Shown one piece after another: positions 23,571 through 32,969 of a stretch of 64,000 nucleotides of DNA; the stretch's first letter is position 1; each line of letters opens with the position of its first letter. The DNA comes from Flavisolibacter longurius (lineage in GTDB: Bacteria; Bacteroidota; Bacteroidia; Chitinophagales; Chitinophagaceae), in contig JABUMY010000005.1 of assembly GCA_013327885.1 (NCBI GenBank), forward strand, positions 1 to 64,000. Reading direction: 5' to 3'. The notes beneath the pieces are model-generated. The model was given only the letters and a program-made list of their open reading frames with translations. It was not told the DNA's origin and searched no databases. A program made the position numbers and the translations under genes.

Positions 23571-26500
23571 TCAGAGGTTTTTCATCGCTCCCAGTCTCTC
23601 CCAACGACGTAATATCGCTTCGTTGGCCATGCCCAGGAATTCGGTTGCTTTATCGGGAAAATTGTTTTTGATGGTAGCAAACCTGTTTTCGTGGTACATA
23701 AATTCATCCAGCGCCACCGACGGATCTTTGCTGTCGATGACAAAACGCTGTCCTCTTTCTTTGGTTGGATTGTAACGGAACAGCGGCCAGTAGCCTGTTT
23801 TCACCGCCAGTGCCTGCTGGTCAAGCCCATGGCACATATCATACCCATGCGCTATGCAATGGCTGTAAGCGATCACCAACGAAGGCCCGGGATAAGCTTC
23901 TGCTTCCAGGATGGTCTTTAAGGCGTGCACGTCATTTGCGCCCATAGCAATTTGCGCTACATAGGCCGTACCATGCGCAACAGCCTGCATGGCCAGGTCC
24001 TTCTTGCCACTTGTTTTTCCTTTGATGGCAAACTTGGCACTGGCACCGATAGGCGTGGATTTCGATTTTTGTCCGCCAGTATTGGAATAGACCTCCGTAT
24101 CCAGCACAAGGATGTTGATGTTTTCACCCGTGGAAAGAACATGATCCAAACCGCTGAAGCCAATATCGTAGGCCCAGCCATCACCACCAACGATCCACAT
24201 CGATTTTCGCTCGAGAAAATCGGCAATGCTTAATAACTGTTTTGCCATTGGTGAAGCCAGTCCGCGCAAGCGGCGTTTCAACTCCACTACATCTTTGCGC
24301 TGTTGTATCACTTCCGCTTCGGTGGTTTCAGCATTGGCCAAAATAGCGTTTACCAACGCCCCTCCAACCTGCAGCTCCATACCACGCAAAAGGGTTTGTG
24401 CAAACGCACTTTTCTGATCGCTTGCCAGCTTAATGCCAAGGCCAAACTCCGCATTGTCTTCAAACAGTGAGTTGGCCCATGCCGGTCCACAGCCTTCGCT
24501 GTTTTTTGTCCACGGCGTTGTTGGCAGGTTACCGCCAAAAATTGACGAGCAACCGGTAGCGTTGGCCACCATCATCCTGTCGCCAAACAATTGTGTGAGG
24601 AGCTTGAGGTAAGGCGTTTCGCCGCAACCACTGCAGGCACCGGAAAATTCAAAGAGCGGCTCCAGTAGCTGCGACCCTTTTACCGTGCTGCGGTTCACCC
24701 TTGTGCGGTCAATATCAGGAAGGGATAAGAAGAAGTCCCAGTTTTGCCGCTCGGTTTCTTTCAGCGGAAGCACATCGTGCATATTGATGGCCTTGTAGCC
24801 CGGTTCTGTTTTGCTTTCGATGGGACAAACCTCGTAACAAAGGTTGCAACCAGTGCAATCCTCAACGGAAACCTGTAAGGTGTACGCTTCTTTGTCCTTG
24901 AAGAATTCCTTCCCGATGGGCGCCGTATGCTTGAAGAAATCCGGCGCATCAACCAGCAAGCCGTTGTCGTACACTTTTGGACGGATGGCAGCATGCGGAC
25001 AAACAAAAAAACACTTCCCGCACTGAGAACAAAGCGATGGATCCCAAACGGGAACCTGGTCGGCGATGTTACGCTTTTCGTATTTGGTAGTGCCCGATGG
25101 GTAGGTGCCATCAACCGGGAAAGCACTGACTGGTAGCTCGTCGCCTTCGCCTGCAATAATGCGTGTCAGCACTGTTTGTACAAAGGGTTCGGCACCGGTT
25201 ACCGCCAGGCTTTCGATGCCTTTGTTTCCAACTGAAAAGCCAGTGTAATCAACCTGCACTAAATTTTCGAGGGTTTTGTCTACCGCGTCAAAATTCTTTT
25301 GCACAACCGCCTCCCCTTTGCGGCCATAACTTTTGCGAATGCCTTTTTTGATGTATTCGATCGCTTCTTCTTTTGGCATTACGTTGCTGATGGCAAAAAA
25401 GCAGGTTTGCAAGATGGCGTTGATGCGGGAGCCCATGCCGGTTTCTTTGGCTACCCGGGATGCGTTGATCACAAAGAGCCGCAGCTCTTTTTCAATGATC
25501 TCTTCCTGTATCTTTTTAGGTAACTGGTCCCAAACCTTTTCTTTCTCAAACGGAGAGTTTAACAGCAAAGTGGCGCCGTGTTCGGCGTCTTTCAGAATAT
25601 CGTATTTCTGCAGGTAATTAAAATGGTGACAGGCAATAAAATTGGCCGATTGTATCAGGTATGTTGACTGGATCGGCCTTTCGCTAAAGCGCAGATGGGA
25701 AGTAGTTAACGATCCTGATTTTTTTGAATCGTAAACGAAATAACCCTGCACGTGGTTTTCGGTTACTTCGCCAATGATCTTGATTGTATTCTTGTTGGCA
25801 CTTACCGTACCATCGGCACCAAGACCAAAAAACAAGCCGCGGAAAAGATGCTGGTCTTCCAGCGAAAATGTTTTGTCATAGGCAAGACTGGTGAATGTAA
25901 CATCATCGTCGATACCGATGGTAAAGCTTTTTTTCGGTTTTGGTTTATCCAGTTCATCAAACACGGCTTTTACCATGGCCGGGTTAAATTCTTTTGAAGC
26001 AAGCCCGTAGCGTCCGCCAATCACTTTTGGCATTTGTTCTTCCCAACCGGCATGCAGCGCATTCACCACATCCATGTACAAGGGTTCGCCAATGGCACCG
26101 GTTTCTTTGCAGCGGTCCAGAACGGCAATTGATTTTACAGCCAGCGGCAGCGCATCAATAAAATGCTTTACCGAAAACGGGCGGAAAAGATGCACGTGCA
26201 GGTAACCTACTTTTTCACCAAGGTTGTTCAGGTAATCAACCGTTTCCTCAACGGCGCCAGTGCCAGAGCCCATGATAACGATAACCTTCTCGGCTTCGGG
26301 ATGCCCGTGGTATTCAAATATGCGGTACTGGCGTCCGGATAAATCGGCAAAGCGGTTCATGGTCTCTTCTACAATACCGGGCACTTTCCAATGGTATTCG
26401 TTGGCCGCCTCACGACTTTGAAAAAACACATCAGGGTTTTGCGCTGTACCACGAATGAACGGGTTGGAAGGGTTGAGGGAACGACTGCGGTGGCGGGCAA

Positions 26501-27143
26501 CATCCTCATCACTGATCAGTTGGCGGATTACATCATCCGGAAGCACGGAAACTTCATTCAGTTCATGCGAAGTGCGAAAGCCATCAAATATGTTCAGGAA
26601 GGGAAGACTGGCCTGCAGGGATGCCGAGGTGGCAATCAGGGCCATATCATGCGCCTGTTGCGGGCTGCTGCCAAACAACATGGCAAAGCCTGTGGAACGA
26701 ACCGCCATTACATCGCTGTGGTCGCCAAAAATGGACAAGGCATGGGTGGCCAATGCCCGGGCGGCGATGTGGAATACTGTTGGCGTTAACTCGCCGGCAA
26801 TTTTGTACATGTTCGGGATCATCAGCAGCAGGCCCTGCGAACAGGTAAACGTTGCCGCCAGCGTTCCGCCTTGCAATGCACCGTGTATGGCACCGGCTGC
26901 ACCGGCTTCGCTTTGCATTTCGATGATCCTTGGCACTTCGCCAAAAATGTTGGTTCGGCCATCGCTGCTCCATTCATCCGACCACTCTCCCATGGAAGAC
27001 GAAGGTGTGATGGGATAGATAGCACAAACCTCGCTGGTTTTGTAGGCAATATAAGCGGCGGCCTCATTACCATCCATTACAGAGATGCTGTTTTTTTCGG
27101 GGGCAATGACGTTGGTGGGATTTGTCAGTGTAGCAGATTGCAT
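23571..27143 (-). CDS. nifJ: Pyruvate:ferredoxin (flavodoxin) oxidoreductase
   Basis: 1190 residues, the full single-chain homodimeric PFOR (about 1170-1200). It oxidatively decarboxylates pyruvate to acetyl-CoA and CO2 and reduces ferredoxin. Domain order is intact: N-terminal pyruvate-binding domain starting SVMDGNEAAAYIAYKTSEVC with YPITPSSSMGEW, domain II/III with RGLFFGLGADGTVSANKNTI, then two 4Fe-4S clusters (C705, C708, C711, C715 and C763, C766, C769, C773), and the TPP domain with GACSGCGETPYLKLLTQLFG and NATGCSSIFGG (medial cluster cysteines). A near-consensus -7 box TAGCTTTC lies about 25-32 bp before the ATG. The ferredoxin and nuo operon nearby suggest the electron route. Confidence 0.96.
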   Translation of the reverse strand: MQSATLTNPTNVIAPEKNSISVMDGNEAAAYIAYKTSEVCAIYPITPSSSMGEWSDEWSSDGRTNIFGEVPRIIEMQSEAGAAGAIHGALQGGTLAATFTCSQGLLLMIPNMYKIAGELTPTVFHIAARALATHALSIFGDHSDVMAVRSTGFAMLFGSSPQQAHDMALIATSASLQASLPFLNIFDGFRTSHELNEVSVLPDDVIRQLISDEDVARHRSRSLNPSNPFIRGTAQNPDVFFQSREAANEYHWKVPGIVEETMNRFADLSGRQYRIFEYHGHPEAEKVIVIMGSGTGAVEETVDYLNNLGEKVGYLHVHLFRPFSVKHFIDALPLAVKSIAVLDRCKETGAIGEPLYMDVVNALHAGWEEQMPKVIGGRYGLASKEFNPAMVKAVFDELDKPKPKKSFTIGIDDDVTFTSLAYDKTFSLEDQHLFRGLFFGLGADGTVSANKNTIKIIGEVTENHVQGYFVYDSKKSGSLTTSHLRFSERPIQSTYLIQSANFIACHHFNYLQKYDILKDAEHGATLLLNSPFEKEKVWDQLPKKIQEEIIEKELRLFVINASRVAKETGMGSRINAILQTCFFAISNVMPKEEAIEYIKKGIRKSYGRKGEAVVQKNFDAVDKTLENLVQVDYTGFSVGNKGIESLAVTGAEPFVQTVLTRIIAGEGDELPVSAFPVDGTYPSGTTKYEKRNIADQVPVWDPSLCSQCGKCFFVCPHAAIRPKVYDNGLLVDAPDFFKHTAPIGKEFFKDKEAYTLQVSVEDCTGCNLCYEVCPIESKTEPGYKAINMHDVLPLKETERQNWDFFLSLPDIDRTRVNRSTVKGSQLLEPLFEFSGACSGCGETPYLKLLTQLFGDRMMVANATGCSSIFGGNLPTTPWTKNSEGCGPAWANSLFEDNAEFGLGIKLASDQKSAFAQTLLRGMELQVGGALVNAILANAETTEAEVIQQRKDVVELKRRLRGLASPMAKQLLSIADFLERKSMWIVGGDGWAYDIGFSGLDHVLSTGENINILVLDTEVYSNTGGQKSKSTPIGASAKFAIKGKTSGKKDLAMQAVAHGTAYVAQIAMGANDVHALKTILEAEAYPGPSLVIAYSHCIAHGYDMCHGLDQQALAVKTGYWPLFRYNPTKERGQRFVIDSKDPSVALDEFMYHENRFATIKNNFPDKATEFLGMANEAILRRWERLGAMKNL

Positions 27144-27401
27144 GGTGACAAGTTTTAATTTGAAGTGAAAGCTAGTCCGGCCAGCCAGGGGATTTTATGA
27201 CTTGCATCACCAGGCGGCAGGACAAATGACAGGTTAGGAAATAAAGAGAAAATGTATAGACAGGAAATTCATACAGCAAACCAAATAGGAATAAACGTAT
27301 AAGCAAGAACGTTAATATTGACTGGCGAAAGAAAAGCCAGCCTTCCAGCATTCGAGTCAGGCGTTTATGTATTGCCGTGTTAAGCCAAACTGTTGGAAGG
27401 C

Positions 27402-27833
27402 CTAACAAACAACCGCCATTGGCTTTTCCCAAACAATCTTGGAACCAAAAGCCAGGGTATTGTCGGTCATTTTTATCCACTCCAACTCAATTGTGTAAAC
27501 GGTTCCCTGCATCGCCAGTGCAAAAGGATAGCGGTAATGGTAGGTTGCGTTAGCCGATGTACATTCGATTCTGTCGATCAGCAATCCGCTAAACTGAATG
27601 CCTTGCAGCGCGGCTGTATTTAATTTATCCGGCAATATGCTTCCGCTGACAAAGGGCTTTTCCCTGAGCAACTGCATATGAAGCGTTTTAGGATCGCTCT
27701 TAAAATAAAGCTGCATTTTATTCTCATCAAACGCATAAAAGCAACTAAAGCTGTAGGGTTTGTTGTCTGCCGTCACACAGCAGATAGTTGCCACTTTTTG
27801 TCCTTTGATAAAGCGGCTGATTCGTTTATCCAT
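27402..27833 (-). CDS. YhbP/UPF0306-like FMN-binding split-barrel protein
   Basis: 143 residues. It aligns by eye with E. coli YhbP: ISRFIKGQKVATICCVTADN, a central LYFKSDPKTLHMQLL, IQFSGLLIDRIE and the C-terminal KMTDNTLAFGSKIVW (TDNTLGFGKKMIW in YhbP). The fold is that of pyridoxamine 5'-phosphate oxidase-like split barrels, which bind flavin; the function of YhbP is unknown. It lies between PFOR (same strand, 258 bp away) and the divergent ferredoxin, so it may share the redox module's regulation. The 258 bp between it and PFOR contain nothing I can identify beyond the PFOR promoter. Confidence 0.8.
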   Translation of the reverse strand: MDKRISRFIKGQKVATICCVTADNKPYSFSCFYAFDENKMQLYFKSDPKTLHMQLLREKPFVSGSILPDKLNTAALQGIQFSGLLIDRIECTSANATYHYRYPFALAMQGTVYTIELEWIKMTDNTLAFGSKIVWEKPMAVVC

Positions 27834-27980
27834 GGAAATGTTTTTTTAGACTGACAAGGTTGGATAAACTGGAGAAAATTTTTCGGGTCTAAATCACACA
27901 ATCGGTTGACTTTACTCATGTAATTCTTTGGCGTCCCTGCCTTCTTTTATTCAACAATCCTACACCAAAACATATCTATT

Positions 27981-28328
27981 ATGGCAATCAAAATCACAGA
28001 AGAATGCATCAACTGCGGCGCCTGCGAACCTGAATGTCCCAATCACGCCATTTACGAAGGTGGAATTGAATGGACCGTTGCCGAAGGCACCACCGCTAGT
28101 GGTTCTTATGTGCTGATCGATGGCACCGTGGTGGATGCGTCACAACGCAATGCACCTCTCGCCACCGACACCTATTTTATTGTACCGTCGAAATGCACCG
28201 AATGCCAGGGATTTCACGAAGAGCCACAATGCGCATCAGTTTGCCCCGTTGACTGTTGCGTGCCGGATGAAGCGTACCGCGAAACAACAGACCAGTTAAT
28301 GGAGAAGAAAGAATTGCTGCATGCATAA
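27981..28328 (+). CDS. 2[4Fe-4S] ferredoxin (Alvin type)
   Basis: 115 residues. The first cluster motif is C9-x2-C12-x2-C15-x3-C19. The second is C72-x2-C75-x8-C84-x3-C88, the expanded spacing typical of Allochromatium vinosum-type ferredoxins. These have very low-potential clusters and accept electrons from oxidoreductases such as PFOR. An unusual insertion of about 30 residues (TVAEGTTASGSYVLIDGTVV...) separates the cluster motifs, as in other Bacteroidota and Proteobacteria members. The gene lies between PFOR (divergent, one gene away) and nuoA (293 bp downstream, same strand), a strong contextual link to ferredoxin-driven respiration. Confidence 0.93.
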   Translation: MAIKITEECINCGACEPECPNHAIYEGGIEWTVAEGTTASGSYVLIDGTVVDASQRNAPLATDTYFIVPSKCTECQGFHEEPQCASVCPVDCCVPDEAYRETTDQLMEKKELLHA

Positions 28329-28621
28329 GTAAGAGCAAAAACAGGTAAACAAAGCCGTTAGTTATTGCTATTGCACGGACAGCACAACGGCTGTGTACAA
28401 CGCAAAATCACCAGTTAGGACTTTGCATTTCATTGGTGAATCCGTTCTTCTGAAAGTTTGGCTTAGTCAAACCAATGCTTGCAGTGGTAACGTAGAAAGC
28501 AGGAACTAATTTTTTTCCGGGATAGAACAGGGACTATTTTTTTAGAAATACTTGAAAAAAGACTCGCATGTCGTAATTTACTGCGAGATGAAACCATCTT
28601 CCAGTCACCTAAAAAACTATT
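28329..28621. other. Intergenic region between ferredoxin and nuoA
   Basis: 293 bp. A weak hairpin AGCCGTT/AACGGCT (28353-28359 and 28386-28392) may end the ferredoxin transcript, but it lacks a T-run. No exact -7 box before nuoA was found. No coding frame is credible. Confidence 0.35.
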
Positions 28622-28972
28622 ATGGGAGCATTCTCATTGATCGTTCTAACAATTGCAGCTATTCTCTTCTCTGCAGGCGGCATTTTAGCCGGAAAACTTT
28701 TCAACAAAGGAAGCCAGAACCCGCAGAAAGGCCAGCCTTATGAATGCGGAATTCCTACCAGCACATCGCCCTGGAACCAGTTCAATGTAGGTTACTACCT
28801 CTTTGCCCTTCTCTTTCTCATTTTTGACGTAGAGCTTATTTTCCTGTATCCCTGGGCCGTGGTGGTAAAAAAGATGGGCATCATTGCCCTGGTAGAGATC
28901 AGCATTTTCATTTTTATTTTATTCATGGGCTTTTTGTACGCCCATAAAAAAGGAGCGCTGAAATGGATGTAA
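28622..28972 (+). CDS. nuoA: NADH-quinone oxidoreductase-type complex subunit A
   Basis: 116 residues, three transmembrane helices (residues about 4-24, 60-80, 86-108). The conserved loop [21 protein letters not shown] followed by [22 protein letters not shown] is the NuoA signature, in which the Cys and acidic residues sit at the interface with the peripheral arm. First gene of the nuo operon. It overlaps nuoB by 10 bp. It belongs to the membrane arm near the quinone site. Confidence 0.95.
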   Translation: MGAFSLIVLTIAAILFSAGGILAGKLFNKGSQNPQKGQPYECGIPTSTSPWNQFNVGYYLFALLFLIFDVELIFLYPWAVVVKKMGIIALVEISIFIFILFMGFLYAHKKGALKWM

Positions 28973-29514
28973 GAGAGCAGATCCGGGAGCACAACAAAGA
29001 TTTCCCCGGGCAGGTGGTGCAGGGCGCCGGTGGTGGCTTTATCGCCTCCACGCTGCAGGATGTGATCAACTGGGCCCGCTCCAATTCACTCTGGCCGCTG
29101 ACATTCGCCACCAGTTGCTGCGGCATAGAAATGATGAGCGTGGCCTCGGCCAAATACGATTTCTCCCGCTTTGGTTTTGAAGTGGCAAGGGCAACGCCTC
29201 GGCAGGCCGATGTGATCATCATTGCAGGCACCATCGTCAACAAAATGGCGCCAGTATTAAAACGGCTTTACGACCAGATGGCCGATCCGAAATACGTGAT
29301 TGCCATGGGTGCCTGCGCCATCAGCGGAGGGCCTTTTTTTTACAACACCTATTCCGTTGTAAAAGGCGCCGATCATGTGATACCGGTGGATGTGTACATC
29401 CCCGGATGTCCGCCACGGCCGGAAGCCCTGCTGCATGCGCTGATTGCTTTGCAGGAGAAGATCAAAAGCGGGTGGACACGGGAACAGATCCGGGAACAAA
29501 AATTTGAAGGATGA
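28963..29514 (+). CDS. nuoB: NADH-quinone oxidoreductase-type complex subunit B
   Basis: 183 residues. This subunit carries cluster N2, the last Fe-S centre before quinone. The ligands are visible in [10 protein letters not shown] (adjacent cysteines), [12 protein letters not shown] and [12 protein letters not shown]. It begins 10 bp before the nuoA stop and ends 4 bp into nuoC (ATGA overlap), so translation is coupled. The first 40 residues ([20 protein letters not shown]...) are hydrophilic, as in other Bacteroidota NuoB. Peripheral arm, at the membrane interface. Confidence 0.96.
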   Translation: MDVREQIREHNKDFPGQVVQGAGGGFIASTLQDVINWARSNSLWPLTFATSCCGIEMMSVASAKYDFSRFGFEVARATPRQADVIIIAGTIVNKMAPVLKRLYDQMADPKYVIAMGACAISGGPFFYNTYSVVKGADHVIPVDVYIPGCPPRPEALLHALIALQEKIKSGWTREQIREQKFEG

Positions 29515-29963
29515 CAAACGAAGCAATAAAAGAAGCCGTCACCAGCCTTCTGCCGGCATCCACATTTGATGAAACCGGCGAATGGCTGAACATCACGATC
29601 GATTCGGCTGACTGGCGACGTACAGCGTTATGGCTCCGTGGGGCGCCACTGGATATGGATTACCTCTTCTGCCTCACCTGCATCGACTGGAAAACGCACC
29701 TGACAATGGTATACCATCTCACCTCCACCAAATACAGGCACATGGTTGTAGTGAAAGCAACCCTCAACAGGCAGGCACCGCAAGTGGAAACGGTATCGGA
29801 CATCTGGCGTACGGCTGAATTTCATGAAAGAGAAGTGTTTGAATTGTTTGGTGTGGATTTTAGCAATCACCCGGACCTGCGCAAACTCATTCTAACGGAC
29901 GATTTTGAAGGATTCCCGCTGCGGAAAGACTTTGAAGACCCGGTGAATATGATCAAACTTTAA
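29511..29963 (+). CDS. nuoC: NADH-quinone oxidoreductase-type complex subunit C
   Basis: 150 residues, shorter than E. coli's fused NuoCD, here a separate polypeptide. The 30-kDa-subunit signature is at 103-150: [20 protein letters not shown] followed by [20 protein letters not shown]. It is a structural scaffold of the Q module. It overlaps nuoB by 4 bp. Between it and nuoD lie 163 bp of low-complexity repeats, so translational coupling is broken at this point. Confidence 0.95.
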   Translation: MTNEAIKEAVTSLLPASTFDETGEWLNITIDSADWRRTALWLRGAPLDMDYLFCLTCIDWKTHLTMVYHLTSTKYRHMVVVKATLNRQAPQVETVSDIWRTAEFHEREVFELFGVDFSNHPDLRKLILTDDFEGFPLRKDFEDPVNMIKL

Positions 29964-30044
29964 ACACGAATTTTTACACGGATTGCACGAATTTTTTTGA
30001 ACAAAACCAGATTTAAGAAACAAGCATTGTTAGCGAAATAAAAC

Positions 30045-30120
30045 AACAAGCTGCAGCCAACATCGAACCCCAAACATCGAACCTCGAACATCAAACATTG
30101 AACAACGAATCTCGAACAAG
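30045..30120. repeat. Degenerate tandem CGAACnTC/CAAACATC repeat between nuoC and nuoD
   Basis: About nine imperfect units of 7-9 bp such as AACATCGAAC, CCCAAACATCG, AACCTCGAAC, ATCAAACATTG and AATCTCGAAC run from about 30045 to 30120, ending just before the nuoD start. In translation of the other strand this gives the recurring peptide FDVR-SMF. A related CCAAACCCCAAAC tract is at 31316-31353. Confidence 0.7.
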
Positions 30121-30126
30121 CAACAC

Positions 30127-31269
30127 ATGTACACCGAAACAGTAGTCATAAAAGAAGCAAGGGCTAAAGCCGACGGCACCGAAGGTGAACTGGTGATCAA
30201 CGTTGGTCCCCAGCACCCGGCCACCCATGGCGTGCTGCACCTTGTGATCACGCTGAACGGGGAGACGATAATAAATGTGGAGCCCCACCTTGGCTACATT
30301 CACCGTTCCATTGAGAAGATGTGCGAAAGCCTCACCTACCGGCAGTTTATTTATGTAACAAGCCGCATGGATTACCTCTCGGCTCACATGAACAACCTTG
30401 CCTGTGCCCTGACGGTGGAAAAAGGCCTGCAGGTAGAAGTGCCATTGCGGGCACAATTCATCCGGGTGCTCATGAGTGAACTAACCCGCATTGCCTCGCA
30501 TGAATTGTGGTGGGGCGCTATGGCCATGGACCTCGGTGCATTCACCCCTTTCTTTTATGCGTTTCGCGAACGGGAAACCATCAACGAGATCATGGAAGAA
30601 ACCTGCGGCGCCAGGCTGACCATGAACTACATGGTGCCGGGCGGGGTGATGGCTGATATCCATCCCGACTTTGTACGGAAAGTGAAAGCTTTTATACAGT
30701 TGTTTAAAAAGAACATTGATGAATACGATGAGCTGGTAACCGGGAATATCATTTTTCAGAACCGAATGAAAGGCGTTGGCTACCTGTCGAAAGAAGATGC
30801 TATTTCTTACGGTTGTACGGGACCGGTAGGCCGTGGCAGCGGCGTGAGTTGCGACATCCGCAAACTTTATCCTTACGAGGTTTACAGCCAGGTGGAATTT
30901 GATGAAGTGCTGGAAACGGCCGGGGATTCGTTTGCCCGCTACATGGTGCGCCTCCGCGAAATGAAAGAGTCGATCCGCATTATTGAACAACTGATCGATA
31001 ACATTCCCGAAGGAGAGTTCCAGGCAAAAACAAAAGCGGTTTTAAAATTACCCAAAGGCGAGTTTTATACAAGAGTAGAAACGGCCAGGGGCGAACTGGG
31101 TGTGTACATTGTAAGTGAGGGCGGTACCACACCTTACCGTATCAAGTTCCGCTCACCGGGCTTCTCTAATTTATCAGCCCTTAACCACATGGTAAAGGGC
31201 AGTAAGATCGGTGACCTGATGGCAACCATGGGAACCCTTGACCTGGTGATCCCAGATATTGACAGATAA
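30127..31269 (+). CDS. nuoD: NADH-quinone oxidoreductase-type complex subunit D
   Basis: 380 residues, the 49-kDa subunit that forms most of the quinone pocket. Landmarks: INVGPQHPATHGVLHLV (quinone-contacting histidines), LGYIHRSIEKMCESLTYRQF, ELTRIASHELWWGAMAMDLG and the C-terminal TMGTLDLVIPDIDR. The start ATG 30127 follows the repeat tract and leaves a short N terminus typical of non-fused NuoD. The next gene in usual 14-gene operons would be nuoE; here nuoH follows after 90 bp. Confidence 0.96.
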   Translation: MYTETVVIKEARAKADGTEGELVINVGPQHPATHGVLHLVITLNGETIINVEPHLGYIHRSIEKMCESLTYRQFIYVTSRMDYLSAHMNNLACALTVEKGLQVEVPLRAQFIRVLMSELTRIASHELWWGAMAMDLGAFTPFFYAFRERETINEIMEETCGARLTMNYMVPGGVMADIHPDFVRKVKAFIQLFKKNIDEYDELVTGNIIFQNRMKGVGYLSKEDAISYGCTGPVGRGSGVSCDIRKLYPYEVYSQVEFDEVLETAGDSFARYMVRLREMKESIRIIEQLIDNIPEGEFQAKTKAVLKLPKGEFYTRVETARGELGVYIVSEGGTTPYRIKFRSPGFSNLSALNHMVKGSKIGDLMATMGTLDLVIPDIDR

Positions 31270-31315
31270 AAAACGGTTTGGTGTGTGAAGTTCACGTTAG
31301 GCGTCACGTCACGAA

Positions 31316-31353
31316 AACTCCAAACCCCAAACCCCAAACCTCAAACTCCAAAC
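31316..31353. repeat. Degenerate CCAAACnC repeat between nuoD and nuoH
   Basis: ACTCCAAACCCC, AAACCCCAAACCTC, AAACTCCAAAC: five to six imperfect 7-bp units. It sits exactly where nuoE, nuoF and nuoG are located in 14-gene operons. The 25 residues it would add to NuoH from an upstream ATG at 31285 have a repeat-derived composition and are excluded. Confidence 0.7.
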
Positions 31354-31359
31354 TTTTCT

Positions 31360-32436
31360 ATGTTTAGTTTACACGGCATCACCAACAGCGTACAGGCCTG
31401 GCTTACCGCCAACTTCAACCCTACCTGGGTGGTTATCATCCAAAGCATGATCATCATTTTGCTGGCCATAAGCTTGTTTGCCGTGCTGGGCCTGATACTG
31501 GTTTGGATGGAACGCAAGGTGGCTGCGTTGATGCAAATACGCATTGGCCCGAACCGCGTTGGCCCCATGGGGATCTTTCAAACATCGGCCGATACGCTTA
31601 AGCTGATTTTAAAAGAAGGTTTAACGCCGGATGGTGCTGATAAATTCCTGTTCAACCTGGCACCATTCGTGGTGATGATCGTTGCCATGCTTTTGCTGGC
31701 ACCCATTGCCTTTGCCAGGGATTTCCAGATATGGGACATCAACATCGGCTTGCTCTTCGTAACAGCGGTTTCCTCTCTTTCGGTGATCGGCATTCTGATG
31801 GCCGGCTGGGCCAGCAACAACAAATATTCCCTGCTTGGCGCCATGCGCAGTGGGGCACAGATCGTGAGCTACGAACTATCAGCAGGGCTCTCTATCCTTT
31901 GTATTGTTGTGCTGAGCGGAAGCCTGCAGATCTCTGACATTATCCAGGCGCAACAAAACGGCTGGTGGATCTTCAAAGGACACATTCCGGTGCTGATTGC
32001 GTTTGTCATATTTATCATTGCTGCCACCGCCGAAACCAACCGGGCACCGTTTGACCTGGCAGAAGCTGAATCCGAATTAACGGCAGGTTTTCACACCGAA
32101 TATTCCGGGATGAAGTTTGCACTTTTTTTCCTGGCAGAATACATCAACATCTTTATCATTTGTGCCATTGGCGCCACCATCTTTTTAGGGGGATGGATGC
32201 CTTTGCACATTGGCGGTTGGGAAGGCTTTAATAACATTATGGATTACATCCCTTCTTCCATCTGGTTTTTGGGCAAGACGATCTTCCTCATCTTTTTGAT
32301 CATGTGGTTCCGGTGGACGTTTCCGCGCCTGCGCATCGACCAACTGCTGAACCTGGAGTGGAAATATTTGTTGCCGATCAGTTTATTCAACTTGTTGCTG
32401 GTAACGGTGATTGCAATTCTTGGTTGGCATTTTTAA
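31360..32436 (+). CDS. nuoH: NADH-quinone oxidoreductase-type complex subunit H
   Basis: 358 residues from ATG 31360, chosen over 31285 because the longer form translates a DNA repeat (TPNPKPQTPN). About eight membrane helices. Family landmarks: LVWMERKVAALMQIRIGPNR followed by VGPMGIFQTSADTLKLILKE, the acidic loop AATAETNRAPFDLAEAESEL followed by TAGFHTEYSGM, and FLGKTIFLIFLIMWFRWTFP. This subunit links the quinone pocket to the proton channels. It directly follows nuoD in this operon. Confidence 0.95.
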   Translation: MFSLHGITNSVQAWLTANFNPTWVVIIQSMIIILLAISLFAVLGLILVWMERKVAALMQIRIGPNRVGPMGIFQTSADTLKLILKEGLTPDGADKFLFNLAPFVVMIVAMLLLAPIAFARDFQIWDINIGLLFVTAVSSLSVIGILMAGWASNNKYSLLGAMRSGAQIVSYELSAGLSILCIVVLSGSLQISDIIQAQQNGWWIFKGHIPVLIAFVIFIIAATAETNRAPFDLAEAESELTAGFHTEYSGMKFALFFLAEYINIFIICAIGATIFLGGWMPLHIGGWEGFNNIMDYIPSSIWFLGKTIFLIFLIMWFRWTFPRLRIDQLLNLEWKYLLPISLFNLLLVTVIAILGWHF

Positions 32437-32492
32437 AAACTTCGGGTTGCCTGTTTTAAGTAAGGGCATCCGCAAATCAGAAAAACCGAACA

Positions 32493-32969
32493 ATGTTTAT
32501 AAAAGACTATCTCTCGGACATTTTTAACGCCACCAAATCGCTGCTTACGGGCATGAAGCGAACGGGCTATTATTTTGTTCATCCCAAAGAGATCATTACC
32601 GAACAATACCCTGATAACCGCGCCACGCTAAAGATGGCCGAACGTTTCCGGGGCGAGGTGGTGATGCCACACGACGAGAACAACGAACATGCCTGCACGG
32701 GCTGTACCGCCTGCGAGCTGGCCTGTCCCAATGCCACAATCAAGATCATTACAAAATTTGATGTTTCGCCGGAAGGCAAAAAGAAAAAAGCGCTGGATAC
32801 GTTTGTCTACCGCCTTGAACTCTGCACCATGTGCAACCTCTGCGTGGAAGCTTGCCCGACAAGTGCCATTAAAATGGCGCAAAACTTCGAGCACAGCGTT
32901 TTCGATCGCAGCATGCTTACCAAAAAATTAAACAAGCCCGGTTCAAAACTCAGGGAGGGAGTTGAATAA
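32493..32969 (+). CDS. nuoI: NADH-quinone oxidoreductase-type complex subunit I
   Basis: 158 residues with two 4Fe-4S binding motifs of the 8Fe ferredoxin type: CTGCTACELACP and CTMCNLCVEACP, carrying clusters N6a and N6b, which pass electrons toward NuoB. The N-terminal segment KSLLTGMKRTGYYFVHPKEI matches the family. In complexes without the NADH module this is the natural entry point for electrons from ferredoxin. Overlaps nuoJ by 1 bp (TAATG). Confidence 0.96.
   Translation: MFIKDYLSDIFNATKSLLTGMKRTGYYFVHPKEIITEQYPDNRATLKMAERFRGEVVMPHDENNEHACTGCTACELACPNATIKIITKFDVSPEGKKKKALDTFVYRLELCTMCNLCVEACPTSAIKMAQNFEHSVFDRSMLTKKLNKPGSKLREGVE

Noticed and set aside
30045-30120. Possible CRISPR array between nuoC and nuoD
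   Set aside because: Units are only 7-9 bp, imperfect and contiguous, with no spacers and no cas genes nearby.
30030-30251. 73-codon minus-strand frame with repeated FDVR-SMF peptide
   Set aside because: Pure translation of the degenerate intergenic repeat; such peptides recur as annotation artefacts.
31285-31359. Longer NuoH N terminus from ATG 31285
   Set aside because: The extra 25 residues translate a repeat tract and no NuoH homolog begins this way.
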